A DNA stretch of 64,000 nucleotides from Elusimicrobiota bacterium (GTDB lineage: Bacteria; Elusimicrobiota; Elusimicrobia; JACQPE01). Below the pieces are notes generated by a model. That model was not told the origin of the DNA, did no database searches, and saw nothing but the letters and a program-made list of their open reading frames with translations. How positions within the stretch are numbered: the stretch's first letter is position 1; each line of letters begins with the position of its first letter. The position numbers and the translations under genes are program-made. Where the stretch lies: positions 1 to 64,000 of the forward strand of contig JACPAN010000011.1 in assembly GCA_016180815.1 (NCBI GenBank). Direction: 5' to 3'. Positions 17,129-25,970 of the stretch are shown piece after piece.

Positions 17129-18274
17129 ATGGCTAAACCTTGCGCTTATATCACCGGCGGAGCCGGGTTCATCGGCTTTCACGTGGCCAAGCATTTGCTG
17201 GCGAAGCGCTGGCGCGTGGTCGTTCTCGACAATTGCTCCCGTCCCGGAGTCAGCGAACATTTGGCCCTGCTGAAAACTTATAAAGGCCTGGAGGTCGTCG
17301 ACGGCGATATCCGCCGTTCGGAAGATATCGTCAGGGGTTTTGTGCTGGCCGGCCCCCGCGTGGATTTGGTGCTTCATTTGGCCGCCCACGTGGGCGTCTC
17401 GGCGTCGATTAAAAATCCCAGGGATGATTTCGAAATCAATTTAAGGGGGACGTTCGAATTGCTGGAGGCGATTCGCCGCCGGCCCAAGGCCCGGCGTCCG
17501 CGTTTGTTTATTTTCGCCTCAACGAACAAGATTTACGGCGATTTGTCCCATTATCAAATCAAATCTTCCGAAACTCGCCACAGCTATGCCAACGGCCGCG
17601 AAGGCGTGGCGGAGACCGAGCCTCTTGATTTTCGTTTTCCCTACGCCTGCTCCAAGGGCGCGGCGGATCAATATGTGCGCGATTACCACCGGGTTTACGG
17701 CCTGCCCACCATCGTGTTGAGGAATTCCTGTATTTACGGTTCCCATCAATACGGGGTGGAGGATCAAAGCTGGCTGGCGCAATTCGCCATCCGGGCTTAT
17801 CTGGGCAAATCCATCACCATGCATGGCGATGGGCGGCAGGTCCGCGATTTGCTTTATATCGACGATTTCGTGCGCTTAATCGATTTGATTTGCGAGAACA
17901 AACGGGGTCTGGAAGGCCGCGTGTATAACGTGGGCGGCGGAGCCGAGAACACGGTCAGCTTGCTTGAGCTTGTCGCGCTCATCGAGAAGCGACTCAAAAG
18001 AAAAATTCAGGTCAAGCACGCCCCGCCTTACCCCGGAGACCAGAAGATTTTCGTTTCGGATCTTTCCAGCCTTAAAAACGAGTTGGGATGGTTCCCCAAG
18101 GTTTCTGTTCAAACGGGCCTGGACCGGACGCTTTCCTGGATCGAGACCCATTTGGCGACAATCGAAAAAGCGCTGGGGGAGCGGCCGAAACTCGAAGCCG
18201 GAAAACCCAACACCGGGGCCAAGCCGCGGTCCAGACGCAGAACCAAAGGCAAGGCCTCCAAGGCCCGGCGTTGA
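17129..18274 (+). CDS. NAD-dependent nucleotide-sugar epimerase (extended SDR, CDP-tyvelose/UDP-sugar epimerase-like)
   Basis: The 381-residue extended short-chain dehydrogenase has the NAD-binding GGAGFIG loop at residues 10-16 and the LHLAAHVGVS strand. ASTNKIYG replaces the usual SSxxVYG serine region, and YACSKGAADQYV carries the YxxxK catalytic pair. The STNKxYG form is seen in CDP-paratose 2-epimerase-like enzymes. The family converts one nucleotide-activated sugar into its epimer, and the product probably feeds envelope glycans. An unusual C-terminal tail of about 30 residues, rich in lysine, arginine and proline (GAKPRSRRRTKGKASKARR), is not part of the fold. The gene sits between nuoN and an acyl-CoA dehydrogenase with tiny gaps. 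Confidence 0.8.
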   Translation: MAKPCAYITGGAGFIGFHVAKHLLAKRWRVVVLDNCSRPGVSEHLALLKTYKGLEVVDGDIRRSEDIVRGFVLAGPRVDLVLHLAAHVGVSASIKNPRDDFEINLRGTFELLEAIRRRPKARRPRLFIFASTNKIYGDLSHYQIKSSETRHSYANGREGVAETEPLDFRFPYACSKGAADQYVRDYHRVYGLPTIVLRNSCIYGSHQYGVEDQSWLAQFAIRAYLGKSITMHGDGRQVRDLLYIDDFVRLIDLICENKRGLEGRVYNVGGGAENTVSLLELVALIEKRLKRKIQVKHAPPYPGDQKIFVSDLSSLKNELGWFPKVSVQTGLDRTLSWIETHLATIEKALGERPKLEAGKPNTGAKPRSRRRTKGKASKARR

Positions 18275-18276
18275 CC

Positions 18277-19527
18277 ATGCCCCAGACAACCATGAAACCC
18301 GCGATGAAGCCTTCGATCAAGGATTATTATTTCCAGGACGACAGTTTTTTAGACGACGAAGGGAAGACCGTCCGGGACACGGCGCGGGCTTTTATTGAGA
18401 AAGAAGTCCTAAAAAATATTCAGCGCTGGGACAAAGGGGATATCAGCCCTTACGCCACGCACGAAGAAATGGTCCGGGACACGGCGCGCAAGCTGGGCCG
18501 TCAAATCGGGCTCTTCGGCCTGAATTTAAAAGACCTCGGCAAGTATTTGGGCGACGCCTCGTATGAATCGATCTCCTATACCTCGTACGGCGCGGCCTTG
18601 CGCGAGCTGGAAGCCGCGGATTCTACGCTGCGTTCGTTGGTTTCCGTGCAAAGCTCCTTGGTCATGTTCGCCGTCAATAAATTCGGCTCCGAAGAGCAGA
18701 AGAAAAAATGGCTGCCGGCGCTCCACCGGGGGGAAAAGCTGGGCTGCTTCGGCCTAACCGAGCCCCAGGGAGGCTCCGATCCCGGCTTAATGAAAACCAC
18801 GGCCGCGCGCCGGGGCTCCTCATGGATTTTAAACGGCAACAAGGTCTGGATCACCAACGGATTTGCGGACCTGGCCGTTGTTTGGGCGAAAACCGATGAG
18901 GGCATCCGCGGGTTTCTGGTGGAGAAGGGAACGCCGGGATTTGGCAACCGTTCCGAGGAGAAATGGACGTTTCGCCCGGGCGTGGCATCCTCGTTGTCGT
19001 TTTCTTCCTGCGAAATCCCGGAGGACAATTTGTTGCCGAAAACCGTCTTGCCTGCGGGCAAGGATTTGGGCGCGCCGTTATCGTGCCTGACCGAGGCGCG
19101 CTACGGCATTTGTTGGGGCGTCATCGGCGCGGCCAGGGCCTGCGTCGAGGAAGTGTTGGCCGCGTCCAAGGAACGGACTATGTTTGCCGTGCCCTTGGCC
19201 CAAAAGCAGGATATGCAGAGAAAGCTGGTCTGGTGTTTAAACGAGATCGAAAACGCCCAACTCGTCGCTTTTCAGCTCGGCCGTTTGAAGGATTCGGGGC
19301 GGCTGTCTCATACCCATGTGTCCATGGCCAAATACAACAATGTGTCCAAGGCCTGCGAGGTCGCCAGAATGTGCGTTGAGATGCTGCCGGCCGATGTTTT
19401 CACCTTCGACGCGTATCATTCGGGCCGGCATTTCAGAAATTTGGAAGTGGTCAAAAAATACGAAGGCACCCATGATATTCATATGTTGATCGTGGGCCGG
19501 GAAATCACCGGTTTGAACGCTTTTTAA
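18277..19527 (+). CDS. Acyl-CoA dehydrogenase, glutaryl-CoA dehydrogenase-like
   Basis: The 416-residue flavoprotein of the acyl-CoA dehydrogenase family contains GCFGLTEPQGGSDPG (FAD and substrate loop), WITNGFADLAVVWAK, and YEGTHDIHMLIVGREITG. In that last motif the glutamate is the catalytic base at the glutaryl-CoA dehydrogenase position. Glutaryl-CoA dehydrogenase oxidises and decarboxylates glutaryl-CoA to crotonyl-CoA in lysine and tryptophan breakdown, passing electrons to ETF. I chose ATG 18277, three bases after the epimerase stop; ATGs at 18292 and 18304 are alternatives. No ETF gene is seen here. Specificity for glutaryl-CoA rests on motif similarity and is likely rather than certain. 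Confidence 0.8.
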   Translation: MPQTTMKPAMKPSIKDYYFQDDSFLDDEGKTVRDTARAFIEKEVLKNIQRWDKGDISPYATHEEMVRDTARKLGRQIGLFGLNLKDLGKYLGDASYESISYTSYGAALRELEAADSTLRSLVSVQSSLVMFAVNKFGSEEQKKKWLPALHRGEKLGCFGLTEPQGGSDPGLMKTTAARRGSSWILNGNKVWITNGFADLAVVWAKTDEGIRGFLVEKGTPGFGNRSEEKWTFRPGVASSLSFSSCEIPEDNLLPKTVLPAGKDLGAPLSCLTEARYGICWGVIGAARACVEEVLAASKERTMFAVPLAQKQDMQRKLVWCLNEIENAQLVAFQLGRLKDSGRLSHTHVSMAKYNNVSKACEVARMCVEMLPADVFTFDAYHSGRHFRNLEVVKKYEGTHDIHMLIVGREITGLNAF

Positions 19528-19540
19528 AACGCGCTATACT
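19513..19540 (+). promoter_or_regulatory. Sigma-70-type promoter for korAB
   Basis: A -35 box TTGAAC (19513-19518) and a -10 box TATACT (19535-19540) are separated by 16 bases. The -35 lies inside the last codons of the acyl-CoA dehydrogenase gene. Transcription would start near 19547, leaving a leader of about 16 bases before ATG 19563. Confidence 0.6.
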
Positions 19541-19562
19541 AGAGAAGAATTCACCCTTTCTC

Positions 19563-21398
19563 ATGAAAAAAATCGTCAACGATTTCACGATTGAGGTTGC
19601 GACCGTCAACGGCACCGGCTCCCAGACTTCGAACTTGGTCTTGACCAAGGCCATCGCGAGCATGGGTATCCCCGTGGGCCCAAAAAATGTTTTTCCGTCT
19701 AATATCGCGGGTCTGCCCACCTGGTATTTCATGCGCGTCAACAAGGACGGGTATCTGGGCCGCCGCCGTCGCGTGGACGTGGCCGTGCTGTTGAACCCCA
19801 CGACGTTTATCTCGGACATCCCCCGCATTCATACCGGCGGAGCCGTGATTTACGAATCAGAATACCCCCTGACCGGCGCGGCCAAACGCAGCGACTTGAT
19901 TTTTTATCCGGTCCCTTTTGGGCATCTGGCCGCGCATCATATTTCGGATTTCAAGCTGAAAAAGCAATTGACCAACATGATTTACGTGGGCGTGCTGGCT
20001 GAGCTGCTTCAAATCGACGCCGAGGCCATCAAGGGCGCCTTGAGCCATCAATTGCGGGGCAAGGAAAAGGCGGTTCTAGTCAACGTCGACGCCATCGAAG
20101 TGGGCCGCAAATACGTGCGTGAGAATTTGCCCAAGCAAGATCCTTATTGCGTGGAACCCATGAACAAAACCGCCGGCAAGGTGCTCATCGAGGGCAACAC
20201 CGCCTGCGCCATGGGCGCGCTCTTCGGCGGTTGCACCGTGGCCGCCTGGTACCCAATCACCCCGGCGTCTTCGTTGTCGGAGACCGTCGAAGACTTGTTT
20301 GAAAAATACCGCAAGGATCCCTCGGGCAAAAAGCGCTATGCCGTGATCCAGGCCGAAGATGAAATCGCGGCCATCGGCATGGCCGTGGGCGCGGGCTGGA
20401 CCGGAGCGCGCGCCATGACCGGCACCAGCGGCCCGGGCATTTCGCTGATGTCCGAATTCGTCGGATTTTCTTATTTCGCCGAGGTCCCGCTGGTGATCTT
20501 CGATGTCCAAAGAATCGGGCCGTCGACCGGCCTGCCCACGCGCACGTCGCAGGGTGATTTGCTCGCCGTCGCGCATTTATCCCACGGCGACACCAAACAC
20601 ATCATGCTCATCCCTTCTTCCGTCGAAGAATGTTATGAGTTTTCCATGTTGGCTTTTGATTTGGCGGAGCGCTTCCAAGCGCCGGTTTTCGTGATGAGCG
20701 ATTTGGATTTGGGCATGAATCTGTGGATGACCGATCCCTTCAAACATCCGGAGAAGCCCTTTGACCGGGGCAAGGTGTTGGATGAAGAGGATTTGAAAAG
20801 ATTGGGCAGATTCGAGCGCTACGGCGATCCCGACGACGACGGCATCCCTTATCGGACTTATCCGGGCAACGCTCATCCCTCGGCCGCTTATTTTACCCGC
20901 GGCAGCGGCCATAACGAATCCGCGGTGTATACGGAAGACGGCGTGGCTTATCAACGCATCGCGGACCGTTTGCTGAAAAAATTCGAGACGGCAAGGGGCT
21001 TTTTGCCTCAGCCTGCGGTTGATTATGTGCCGGGCGCCAAAGTCGGCTTGATCGCGTACGGCTCAACGGATCAAATCATCCACGAGTCCCGGGACCTTTT
21101 GGCCGCGGAGGGCGTCAAAACCAATTATTTGAAAATCCGCTCCTATCCTTTTGCGTTGGAGCCGGTCAAGGAATTTTTTAAGAAATGCGACAAGATTTTC
21201 CTGATCGAGCAGAACCGCGACGCGCAAATGGCGCAGCTCGTCAAGCTGGAATTAGGCAAAGACGCGCATAAATTGCAGCCGTTGTTGCACTACACCGGTT
21301 TTCCGATCCCCACGGAAGTCGTGGTCGAAACCATTCTGGCCAAGAAAAAAGAAACGCCCGAAGTCTTCGCCCATGCCATGATGGAGGGCGGGGAATAA
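19563..21398 (+). CDS. korA: 2-oxoacid:ferredoxin oxidoreductase, fused gamma-alpha subunit (KorA-like)
   Basis: The 611-residue protein joins a gamma domain (about 1-190; the opening GTGSQTSNLVLTKAIASMG is the typical start) to an alpha domain. The alpha domain holds WYPITPASSLSETVEDLF, the PITPxS motif of 2-oxoacid:acceptor oxidoreductases, and GTSGPGISLMSE. Such enzymes decarboxylate 2-oxoglutarate or a related 2-oxoacid with CoA and reduce ferredoxin. Gamma-alpha fusions of this size are typical of KorA-type enzymes rather than pyruvate enzymes, but the substrate cannot be proved. The beta subunit follows one base later. A promoter lies just upstream. The ferredoxin it makes would suit the nuoEFG-less complex I encoded upstream. 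Confidence 0.88.
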   Translation: MKKIVNDFTIEVATVNGTGSQTSNLVLTKAIASMGIPVGPKNVFPSNIAGLPTWYFMRVNKDGYLGRRRRVDVAVLLNPTTFISDIPRIHTGGAVIYESEYPLTGAAKRSDLIFYPVPFGHLAAHHISDFKLKKQLTNMIYVGVLAELLQIDAEAIKGALSHQLRGKEKAVLVNVDAIEVGRKYVRENLPKQDPYCVEPMNKTAGKVLIEGNTACAMGALFGGCTVAAWYPITPASSLSETVEDLFEKYRKDPSGKKRYAVIQAEDEIAAIGMAVGAGWTGARAMTGTSGPGISLMSEFVGFSYFAEVPLVIFDVQRIGPSTGLPTRTSQGDLLAVAHLSHGDTKHIMLIPSSVEECYEFSMLAFDLAERFQAPVFVMSDLDLGMNLWMTDPFKHPEKPFDRGKVLDEEDLKRLGRFERYGDPDDDGIPYRTYPGNAHPSAAYFTRGSGHNESAVYTEDGVAYQRIADRLLKKFETARGFLPQPAVDYVPGAKVGLIAYGSTDQIIHESRDLLAAEGVKTNYLKIRSYPFALEPVKEFFKKCDKIFLIEQNRDAQMAQLVKLELGKDAHKLQPLLHYTGFPIPTEVVVETILAKKKETPEVFAHAMMEGGE

Positions 21399-21399
21399 C

Positions 21400-22446
21400 A
21401 TGCCCGAAGTCAAAACCGTTCAGAACGGAACCAACAGGCTGGGTTTGAGCATGGAGGCCTATAAAGGCGCGCCTTCCACGCTGTGCCAGGGCTGCGGCCA
21501 TGACACGATTTCCCGCCATATCATGAACGCTTTTTATGATTTCGGCGTCGATCCGCATCGCGTGGCGAAAATGAGCGGCATCGGTTGCTCATCGAAAACC
21601 CCGGCTTATTTTATGTCGCGCTCCTGCGGTTTGAACGCGATCCACGGGCGCATGCCCTCGGTGGCGACCGGAGCGCGTTTGGGCAACAAAAGCCTGTTCG
21701 TTTTGGGCGTTTCCGGCGATGGAGACACCGCGGCCATCGGCCTGGGCCAGTTCTGCCATTTAATCCGCAGGAATGTGTCCATGATTTATGTCATTGAAAA
21801 CAACGGCGTTTACGGTTTGACCAAAGGACAGTTCTCCGCCACCTCGGACCGGGGCTCAAAACAGAAATGGGGCGCGGTCAATGAGTACGATTCCATCGAC
21901 TGCTGCAGCTTGGCCATCGAGCTCGGCTGCTCGTTCGTGGCCCGTTCGTTTTCCGGCGACGCCAAACAAGTGGTTCCGTTGCTGCAGGCCGCCATCAGCC
22001 ACAAGGGCACGGCATTAATCGATATCATCAGCCCGTGCGTGACCTTCAACAATCACGAGGGCTCGACCAGAAGCTACGCCCATGTTCAGAAAACGGACCA
22101 GCCGCTGCATGCCCTTGATTTCATTCCTTTTTATGAGGAAGTCCAGGTGGATTATCCCGCCGGCACGAGCAAGGAAGTCACCATGGCCGACGGGTCGCAT
22201 CTTTTGTTGAAAAAATTAGGCCGCGATTATGATCCGACCAATCGTCTGGCCGCCATCGAGGCCTTGGCCCGGTCCAAACAAGAGGGGGCGTTGTTGACCG
22301 GCATGTTGTATGTAAATCCCGATAAAAAAGATCTTCACGAAATCGAAAATATTACGGATGAACCCTTGAACCAGTTGGCGGAAAAGGAACTGCGTCCGGG
22401 TCCCGAGGCCTTGAAGCAGATCCTTGACCGGCACGGTTGGGGATAA
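21400..22446 (+). CDS. korB: 2-oxoacid:ferredoxin oxidoreductase beta subunit (KorB-like)
   Basis: The 348-residue subunit binds thiamine diphosphate and one [4Fe-4S] cluster. LCQGCGHD, MSGIGCSSKTP and a further cysteine supply cluster ligands. The stretch GVSGDGDTAAIGLGQ followed by ENNGVYGLTKGQ is the GDG...N thiamine-diphosphate motif. Together with KorA it forms a complete two-subunit enzyme, with no separate delta (ferredoxin) subunit. Its end overlaps the region just upstream of the next gene's ribosome binding site. Confidence 0.9.
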   Translation: MPEVKTVQNGTNRLGLSMEAYKGAPSTLCQGCGHDTISRHIMNAFYDFGVDPHRVAKMSGIGCSSKTPAYFMSRSCGLNAIHGRMPSVATGARLGNKSLFVLGVSGDGDTAAIGLGQFCHLIRRNVSMIYVIENNGVYGLTKGQFSATSDRGSKQKWGAVNEYDSIDCCSLAIELGCSFVARSFSGDAKQVVPLLQAAISHKGTALIDIISPCVTFNNHEGSTRSYAHVQKTDQPLHALDFIPFYEEVQVDYPAGTSKEVTMADGSHLLLKKLGRDYDPTNRLAAIEALARSKQEGALLTGMLYVNPDKKDLHEIENITDEPLNQLAEKELRPGPEALKQILDRHGWG

Positions 22447-22469
22447 GGCTTAAGGAGAGAGGGTCAACA

Positions 22470-23420
22470 ATGGGCATTGTTGTGGTGGGTTCGGTCGCGC
22501 TTGACGTTATTTCTACTCCGAAAATCAATCGCCGTCGAGTGTTGGGCGGCTCAGCCGTTTATTCGGCCTTGAGTTTATCCACGTTCACCAACGCGCGCTT
22601 GGTGGGCGTTGTGGGCGAAGATTTTCCGGCGGACGCGGTCAGCCTTCTGGAGGGCCGGGGCGTGGATTTAGGCGGGTTGGAGCGTAAAGCCGGCCTGACC
22701 TTTTCCTGGGAAGGGGAATATACTCACGATCTTTCCGAAGCCAAAACCTTGTCCACCAACTTGAATGTGTTCGCCGAGTTCTCGCCCAAACTCCCCCAGG
22801 GTTTTCTTGAAGAAGACGTCGTTTTTCTGGGCAATATCGATCCCGATCTTCAGGCCGATGTTTTAACCCAAATGAAATCGCCGCGCCTGGTGGCGGCGGA
22901 CACCATCGATCATTGGCTGAGTTTGAAACCCGAGGCCTTGAGAAAATTATTGGCCAAGGTCCATGTGTTCTTTTTGAATGAAAAAGAGGCCAAGCGTTTT
23001 TCCGGTGAGTCCAAGGTTTTGCGGGCGGCCCGCGCCATCAGCGCTTGGGGCCCCCGTTTGGTGGTTATCAAATCAGGCGAACACGGGGCCATGGCCTATG
23101 ACAGCCGAACCGGGCAATGCTTCTGGTCCCCCGCTTTTCCGGCTTATGAGGTCGTTGATCCCACCGGCGCCGGCGATTCGTTCGCGGGCGGATTTTTGGG
23201 CACCATGGCTGCGGAGCCGGAGCCTTTCCGGCCCGCGCTGATCAAAAAGGCTTTGTCCGTGGGCAATGTGATGTCCTCATTCGCTATTTCCGCTTTAAGC
23301 GTGGAAGGTTTGCTGGCCGCCAGCCGCGAAGAAATCGAGCGCCGCTTGGATACCTTGATGTCCATGGCTCCGGAGCGCGAAGCGACGCTGGCCGCTTTGA
23401 TCGCCCAGCCCGCGGTTTGA
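22470..23420 (+). CDS. PfkB-family carbohydrate/nucleoside kinase
   Basis: The 316-residue protein is a ribokinase-fold kinase. Its N-terminus VVVGSVALDVI leads into the GGSAVYSAL substrate loop, and DPTGAGDSFAGGF is the PfkB signature 2 with the catalytic aspartate in GAGD. ATG 22470 follows AAGGAGAGAGG by a suitable distance, so it is preferred over the frame start further upstream. Family members phosphorylate sugars, adenosine or inosine; the substrate is not readable. It follows korB and precedes a GlcD-type flavoprotein, whose TTG start overlaps its stop. Confidence 0.8.
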   Translation: MGIVVVGSVALDVISTPKINRRRVLGGSAVYSALSLSTFTNARLVGVVGEDFPADAVSLLEGRGVDLGGLERKAGLTFSWEGEYTHDLSEAKTLSTNLNVFAEFSPKLPQGFLEEDVVFLGNIDPDLQADVLTQMKSPRLVAADTIDHWLSLKPEALRKLLAKVHVFFLNEKEAKRFSGESKVLRAARAISAWGPRLVVIKSGEHGAMAYDSRTGQCFWSPAFPAYEVVDPTGAGDSFAGGFLGTMAAEPEPFRPALIKKALSVGNVMSSFAISALSVEGLLAASREEIERRLDTLMSMAPEREATLAALIAQPAV

Positions 23421-24832
23421 AGCCCGCATACAACAAAGCAACTCCAAGAATTATCGGCGAGCTTCGCCGTATTGCCGGCGACGCCCATGTGTTGACTTCG
23501 GATCAGGATCGCCGCCTTTACGGCGGGGATTCGACCGAGCATCTTGTTTTTCCACCCGAAGTTGCGGTTAAGCCGCGCACGGCCGAAGAAATCAGCCGGA
23601 TTTTAAAACTGGCCGATGAGGCGCGCATCCCGGTCACGCCCAGAGGCGGAGGAACCGGGTTATCCGGCGGCGCCCTTCCTGTGTTTGGAGGCATCGCGCT
23701 TAGCGTCGAGCGCATGAATCAGATTTTGGAAATCGACCGGGAAAATTTGATGGCGGTCATCGAGCCCGGCGTGATCACCGAAATCCTTCAAAACGAAGTC
23801 GAGAAAGCCGGGCTTTATTACCCGCCGGACCCGGCCAGCCGGGGCTCGTGCCAATTAGGCGGCAATGTGGCGGAAAACGCGGGCGGGCCCCATGCCTTGA
23901 AATACGGCGTCACCAAAGACTATGTCCTGGGCTTGGAAGCGGTGCTGCCCTCGGGTGAAATCATTAAAACCGGGGGCAAGCTTTTAAAAGACGTGACCGG
24001 GTACAATTTGACCCAGCTCTTGGTCGGCTCGGAAGGCACGCTCGCTATCGTCACCAAAATTATTTTAAAGCTGATCCCGTTGCCGCAATACCGGCGTCTG
24101 CTTTACGCCCCGTTCCCGGCCTTGGATGACGCGGCGGTCGCGCTCACTAAAATTTTTGCCCGGCGCATCATGCCTGCGGCCTGCGAGTTCATGGAAAAAT
24201 CATCCATGGAAATCGTGGAGAAGCGTTTGAGCAGGCAGTTTCCTTCAAGGGGCTCGGCCCAGGCCTGCCTTCTGGTCGAATTGGACGGTAATGACCAGGC
24301 CCTTTTGGAAAGAGAATCCGAAATCGTGGGAGAGATTTTGGCCGAATACAATGCTTTGGATGTGCTCACCTGCGACTCCGCGGAAAAACAAAAAGAGATT
24401 TGGAATTTGCGCCGCTCTATCGGCGAGGCGGTCAAGCAATTGATTTATAAAGAGGAAGACACCGTGGTCCCCCGCACCCGCTTGCCTGAGCTGGTGGGCC
24501 TGGTGAAAGACATTTCCAAGCGCCACGGCCTTGAATCCGTTTGTTACGGCCATGCGGGCGACGGCAATATTCATGTCAATTTATTGAGGGGGGAACTCGA
24601 TGAAGGCGCTTGGAAACTCAAGTCCGCGTCCGCCATTCGGGAGATTTTTACGGAAACCGTGCGTTTAGGCGGCAATATTTCCGGGGAGCACGGCATCGGC
24701 TGGATTCAAAAAGAATACTTACCCATGGGCCTGGGCCCTGTTGAAATCAAACTCATGCGCCGGATCAAAACTCTGTTCGATCCCAACAATATCCTTAACC
24801 CAGGCAAGATTTTTCCGGAATCAGCGGTCTAA
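23417..24832 (+). CDS. FAD-linked 2-hydroxyacid dehydrogenase (GlcD/D-lactate dehydrogenase type)
   Basis: The 471-residue protein is of the vanillyl-alcohol-oxidase flavoprotein superfamily. An N-terminal FAD-binding domain contains VTPRGGGTGLSGGALP, DPASRGSCQLGGNVAENAGGPHALKYG and GYNLTQLLVGSEGTLAIVT. A C-terminal cap domain ends in YGHAGDGNIHVN and GNISGEHGIGW. This layout is that of GlcD, D-lactate dehydrogenase and D-2-hydroxyglutarate dehydrogenase. The start is a TTG overlapping the stop codon of the kinase gene, which implies translational coupling. No GlcE or GlcF subunit is present. A role in feeding electrons from a 2-hydroxyacid to the respiratory chain is likely. Confidence 0.85.
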   Translation: MKPAYNKATPRIIGELRRIAGDAHVLTSDQDRRLYGGDSTEHLVFPPEVAVKPRTAEEISRILKLADEARIPVTPRGGGTGLSGGALPVFGGIALSVERMNQILEIDRENLMAVIEPGVITEILQNEVEKAGLYYPPDPASRGSCQLGGNVAENAGGPHALKYGVTKDYVLGLEAVLPSGEIIKTGGKLLKDVTGYNLTQLLVGSEGTLAIVTKIILKLIPLPQYRRLLYAPFPALDDAAVALTKIFARRIMPAACEFMEKSSMEIVEKRLSRQFPSRGSAQACLLVELDGNDQALLERESEIVGEILAEYNALDVLTCDSAEKQKEIWNLRRSIGEAVKQLIYKEEDTVVPRTRLPELVGLVKDISKRHGLESVCYGHAGDGNIHVNLLRGELDEGAWKLKSASAIREIFTETVRLGGNISGEHGIGWIQKEYLPMGLGPVEIKLMRRIKTLFDPNNILNPGKIFPESAV

Positions 24833-24890
24833 TTCCAAAACCCCGAGCTCCAAGTCCCATCCCGCATGATAGGTTTCACCGGAAATGATT

Positions 24891-24896
24891 TATAAT
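24891..24896 (+). promoter_or_regulatory. -10 box upstream of tatA
   Basis: A perfect TATAAT ends eight bases before the tatA ATG. No convincing -35 is visible at 16-18 bases upstream. If used, the transcript would begin almost at the start codon. Confidence 0.4.
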
Positions 24897-24903
24897 AAAG
24901 GCA

Positions 24904-25065
24904 ATGTTCAACCTAGGCTGGGGCGAAATTCTCCTGATTGGAGCGGCCGCTCTGCTGATTTTTGGACCGAGCCGTTTGCCTCAATTGGCGAAATCCGTTG
25001 GGGAAGCGGTCCGGACATTCCGGAAAGAGTTGAAGAACGAAGAAGCAAGTACACCGGATAAGTAG
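24904..25065 (+). CDS. tatA: Twin-arginine translocase protein TatA
   Basis: The 53-residue protein has the TatA architecture. A short N-terminal membrane helix (GWGEILLIGAAALLIFG, 5-21) ends at the invariant FG, followed by an amphipathic helix (SRLPQLAKSVGEAVRTFRKE) and a short acidic-basic tail. TatA forms the pore of the Tat system, which exports folded proteins carrying RR signal peptides. At 53 residues it is near the minimum for the family. It stands alone; no tatC is nearby. Confidence 0.9.
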   Translation: MFNLGWGEILLIGAAALLIFGPSRLPQLAKSVGEAVRTFRKELKNEEASTPDK

Positions 25066-25148
25066 GCAATCTGCCGTTACCACGGCGTTCCTTAATAACC
25101 TGGGCGTCTTGTTGTCTGTCCCGGAACTCGGATTGATATTTTTTCGCA

Positions 25149-25157
25149 TGCTATAAT
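25149..25157 (+). promoter_or_regulatory. Extended -10 promoter of the rpsB operon
   Basis: TGCTATAAT is an extended -10 element. It lies 15 bases before ATG 25173, with no good -35 at the normal distance; TTGATA at 25133 is too close, with a 13-base spacer. Extended -10 promoters do not need a -35 box. It would drive rpsB-tsf-pyrH-frr. Confidence 0.55.
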
Positions 25158-25172
25158 TGCTGACACAAACAA

Positions 25173-25970
25173 ATGCAACAGATATCGATTAAAGCGATGC
25201 TCGAAGCCGGGGCCCATTTCGGGCACCAGACGCGTCGCTGGAACCCGAAAATGGCCAAATACATTTACGGGTCCCGCAATAACATCCATATCATCGATCT
25301 CCAGAAATCCGCCAAAGAATTAAAGCGCGCGCTCCGTTTCGCCGAAGAAGTGGCGCTCAAGGGCGGCAAGATTCTCTTCGTCGGCACCAAGCGTCAGGCT
25401 CAGGAAACCGTCAAGGCCGAGGCCCAGCGCTGCGGCGAGTTTTACGTCACCAGCCGCTGGATCGGCGGCACGCTCACCAATTTCGCCACGGTCAGGAAAT
25501 CCATCGACCGTTTGCTCGAGATGGAAAAAATGTTGAACGAAGGCATTCTGGACATCTTGAATAAAAAAGAGGGCCGCAAATTTACCCGCGAGTTCGAATC
25601 CTTGAAAAATAAATACGAAGGCGTCAAACTCATGAGGCGCATTCCGGATGCCCTTTTTATCGTTGACACCACCGAAGAAGTGACCGCCACCAACGAAGCT
25701 CAGTGCACGCGGGTTCCCATTGTGGGCATCTGCGACACCAACGCGGATCCGGACCTGATCGATTTTCCGATCCCCGGCAACGACGATGCGCTTCGCTCCA
25801 TCCGATTTTTCACCCAATCCGTGGCCCAGGCCGTCATCGACGCCAAAGCCCGGAACAAGCCGCCTGAAACCGCCGAAGCCATGGCTGTGGCCGGCGTAGC
25901 CGCGGATTCAAGTTCTTCCCCGGCCGAAGTGCCCGTGGCGCCGGCTCCGGGAACGGAGGCTTCCAGCTAA
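25173..25970 (+). CDS. rpsB: 30S ribosomal protein S2
   Basis: The 265-residue protein begins with ISIKAMLEAGAHFGHQTRRWNPKM, the S2 N-terminal signature. It contains GKILFVGTKRQAQ, RWIGGTLTNF and VPIVGICDTNADPDLIDFPIPGNDDA, all standard S2 features. A C-terminal extension of about 35 residues is rich in alanine, proline and serine. It is the first gene of the rpsB-tsf-pyrH-frr translation operon, and its stop overlaps tsf. Confidence 0.98.
   Translation: MQQISIKAMLEAGAHFGHQTRRWNPKMAKYIYGSRNNIHIIDLQKSAKELKRALRFAEEVALKGGKILFVGTKRQAQETVKAEAQRCGEFYVTSRWIGGTLTNFATVRKSIDRLLEMEKMLNEGILDILNKKEGRKFTREFESLKNKYEGVKLMRRIPDALFIVDTTEEVTATNEAQCTRVPIVGICDTNADPDLIDFPIPGNDDALRSIRFFTQSVAQAVIDAKARNKPPETAEAMAVAGVAADSSSSPAEVPVAPAPGTEASS

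Noticed and set aside
25133-25157. TTGATA/TATAAT promoter with normal spacing before rpsB
   Set aside because: The spacer is only 13 bases, so TTGATA is unlikely to be the -35; the extended -10 alone is the better reading.
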